A stretch of DNA of 15,234 nucleotides from contig NZ_URHZ01000104.1 in the NCBI RefSeq assembly GCF_900547735.1, forward strand, positions 1-15,234. The letters are read 5' to 3'. Below are positions 14,665 through 15,234 of this stretch, piece by piece. Under the pieces are notes generated by a model. It had not been told where the DNA came from. It saw only the letters and a program-made list of their open reading frames with translations, and ran no database searches. Made by a program: the position numbers and the translations under genes. Numbering within the stretch: position 1 is the stretch's first letter; each line of letters begins with the position of its first letter. The stretch is from an uncultured Clostridium sp. (GTDB taxonomy: Bacteria; Bacillota; Clostridia; Lachnospirales; Lachnospiraceae).

Positions 14665-14679
14665 TTGGCGTATCGCCAA
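14665..14679. promoter_or_regulatory. operator O1: palindrome in the XRE/larA-like leader
   Basis: TTGGCG-TAT-CGCCAA is a perfect 6-3-6 palindrome. It lies in the leader just downstream of the expected minus-strand start site (about 14684) and just upstream of the AAAGGAGG ribosome site. Its reverse complement, TTGGCGATACGCCAA, matches O2 in 14 of 15 positions. Confidence 0.75.
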
Positions 14680-14690
14680 ACCACAGTGTC

Positions 14691-14719
14691 ATTATATTCT
14701 CAGTTCGCCAACTTGTCAA
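14691..14719 (-). promoter_or_regulatory. consensus promoter of the XRE/larA-like/gltS-like operon
   Basis: On the minus strand, TTGACA (14714-14719) and TATAAT (14691-14696) are both perfect, with exactly 17 nt between. A TTGGCG half-site, within the small palindrome AGTT-GGCG-AACT (14702-14713), occupies the spacer. Such a strong promoter with operators on it suggests control by repression. Confidence 0.9.
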
Positions 14720-14737
14720 GATATTAGGGGGATTTTA

Positions 14738-14752
14738 TTGACGATACGCCAA
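14738..14752. promoter_or_regulatory. operator O2: near-palindrome on the plus-strand promoter
   Basis: TTGACGATACGCCAA differs from the reverse complement of O1 by a single base. It begins exactly at the -35 hexamer (TTGACG) of the plus-strand XRE gene and extends into the spacer, a classic position for a repressor site. Confidence 0.75.
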
Positions 14753-14766
14753 CCATATGTTATGAT
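14738..14766 (+). promoter_or_regulatory. promoter of the divergent XRE gene
   Basis: TTGACG (14738-14743) and TATGAT (14761-14766) are 17 nt apart. The start site would be near 14773, giving a very short leader before the ATG at 14790. The -35 and part of the spacer are operator O2. Confidence 0.82.
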
Positions 14767-14789
14767 TCAGGCGAAAGTGAGGTGTCGTA

Positions 14790-15155
14790 ATGAGTTTTAC
14801 CGAAAGGTTAAAAGAAGCGAGAATTTCCATCGGGTACACCCAGCAGCAGGTAGCCGATGCCATGGGGATCACGAACAGCACTTACTGCGGCTATGAGACG
14901 GGAAAAAGACAGCCTGATGTGGCCAAGATAAAGCAACTGGCGAAAATCTTAAAAACCTCCGGTGATTTTCTTCTGGAAACCGGTTTTGTTCCTGTTTGCG
15001 CGGAGGAAGAGATAACCTATCTTCCCGGCTGCCGTGATAACTCCATTGCGGAAATATTAGCGAATTTTGAACTTTTAGATATCGAATATAAAGATGTTGT
15101 GGAAAGTTTGATCCTGCAACTGCTGGAAATTCAGAAAAAGAAACGGGGGGTTTGA
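14790..15155 (+). CDS. XRE-family transcriptional regulator
   Basis: This is a cytoplasmic DNA-binding protein of 121 residues. A canonical Cro/CI-type HTH lies at about residues 5-62 (FTERLKEARISIGYTQQQVADAMGI, then YCGYETGKRQPDVAKIKQLAKIL). A predicted helical C-terminus (about 85-118, ending in a basic KKKRG) probably mediates dimerisation. No protease or ligand-binding domain is evident. GAGGTG at 14779-14784 is 5 nt from the ATG. It is transcribed away from the small XRE/LarA-like/GltS-like operon across a 144-bp region with shared palindromic operators. One or both XRE proteins probably bind there, in a CI/Cro-like arrangement. Which protein binds which site cannot be told from the sequence. 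Confidence 0.9.
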   Translation: MSFTERLKEARISIGYTQQQVADAMGITNSTYCGYETGKRQPDVAKIKQLAKILKTSGDFLLETGFVPVCAEEEITYLPGCRDNSIAEILANFELLDIEYKDVVESLILQLLEIQKKKRGV

Positions 15156-15234
15156 ATAGCGGCCGACAGATCGGCCATAAAATAGGGATTTAATTGAGGA
15201 ATGAGAACGCCGCCGGTGACGGTCGGGGTTCGGG
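15156..15234 (+). other. downstream edge with one hairpin
   Basis: A perfect GGCCGA-CAGA-TCGGCC hairpin lies at 15161-15176, just after the XRE stop. ATAAAATAGG follows it, so it is not a clear terminator. An ATG at 15201 is open to the window end, but the sequence is too short to judge as a gene. Nothing else is recognised. Confidence 0.4.

Noticed and set aside
14702..14713. AGTT-GGCG-AACT as a full third operator equal to O1 and O2
   Set aside because: It shares only the TTGGCG half-site with them and its symmetry is different, so it is treated as a half-site or secondary site.
14645..15155. Prophage or integrative element boundary suggested by divergent XRE genes
   Set aside because: No integrase, attachment-site duplication or phage gene is seen, and the operon behind the switch is metabolic. 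The window ends too soon to exclude something to the right.
15201..15234. Start of a further gene at ATG 15201
   Set aside because: Only about eleven codons are available. The nearest GAGGA is immediately adjacent to the ATG, so spacing is poor and nothing can be recognised.

Overview
The window looks like chromosomal DNA from a Gram-positive, low-to-mid GC Firmicute. Lachnospiraceae (Enterocloster/Lachnoclostridium/Hungatella-like) is the best guess. This is an inference from strong AGGAGG-type ribosome binding sites, sigma-A type TTGACA-N17-TATAAT promoters, roughly 50% GC, many compact membrane transporters and several one-component regulators. No rRNA, tRNA, CRISPR array, transposase or phage structural gene is visible, and no gap between genes exceeds about 225 bases.

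Left part (1-4760), plus strand. asnS has its own consensus promoter and is followed by a hairpin. Next comes a two-gene SbcD/SbcC-like unit of the YhaO/YhaN type: a metallophosphoesterase, then a short Rad50-like ATPase that has two membrane helices where a zinc hook would normally be. A bidirectional terminator separates this unit from the minus-strand genes.

Middle (4776-7130), minus strand. This holds an AraC-type regulator with a GyrI-like sensor domain, preceded by a membrane-anchored M15-family peptidoglycan peptidase. The peptidase has a strikingly regular acidic pentad repeat as its cytoplasmic tail and its own promoter. Short tandem DNA repeats occur at both ends of the peptidase gene.

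7174-11438: a minus-strand operon of nitrilase-superfamily amidase, YjiH-family GATE-domain membrane protein and EamA-type exporter, with gaps of only 12-13 nt. It is divergent from a MerR-family regulator with a GyrI-like effector domain. The operon's promoter has a 19-bp spacer, the hallmark of MerR-activated promoters, so a ligand-controlled uptake/hydrolysis/export module is likely.

11451-15234: a second minus-strand operon of small XRE-type regulator, LarA-like (DUF2088, nickel-pincer) isomerase and GltS-like symporter. It is divergent from another XRE regulator. The 144-bp intergenic switch carries two sigma-A promoters and shared TTGGCG-type palindromic operators placed on or near them. 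The pairing suggests uptake and stereochemical conversion of a 2-hydroxy (di)carboxylate. The LarA-like gene appears to lack a normal AUG start and may be translationally coupled to the XRE gene through a leader stem. These two regulated catabolic modules are the most interesting part of the window.
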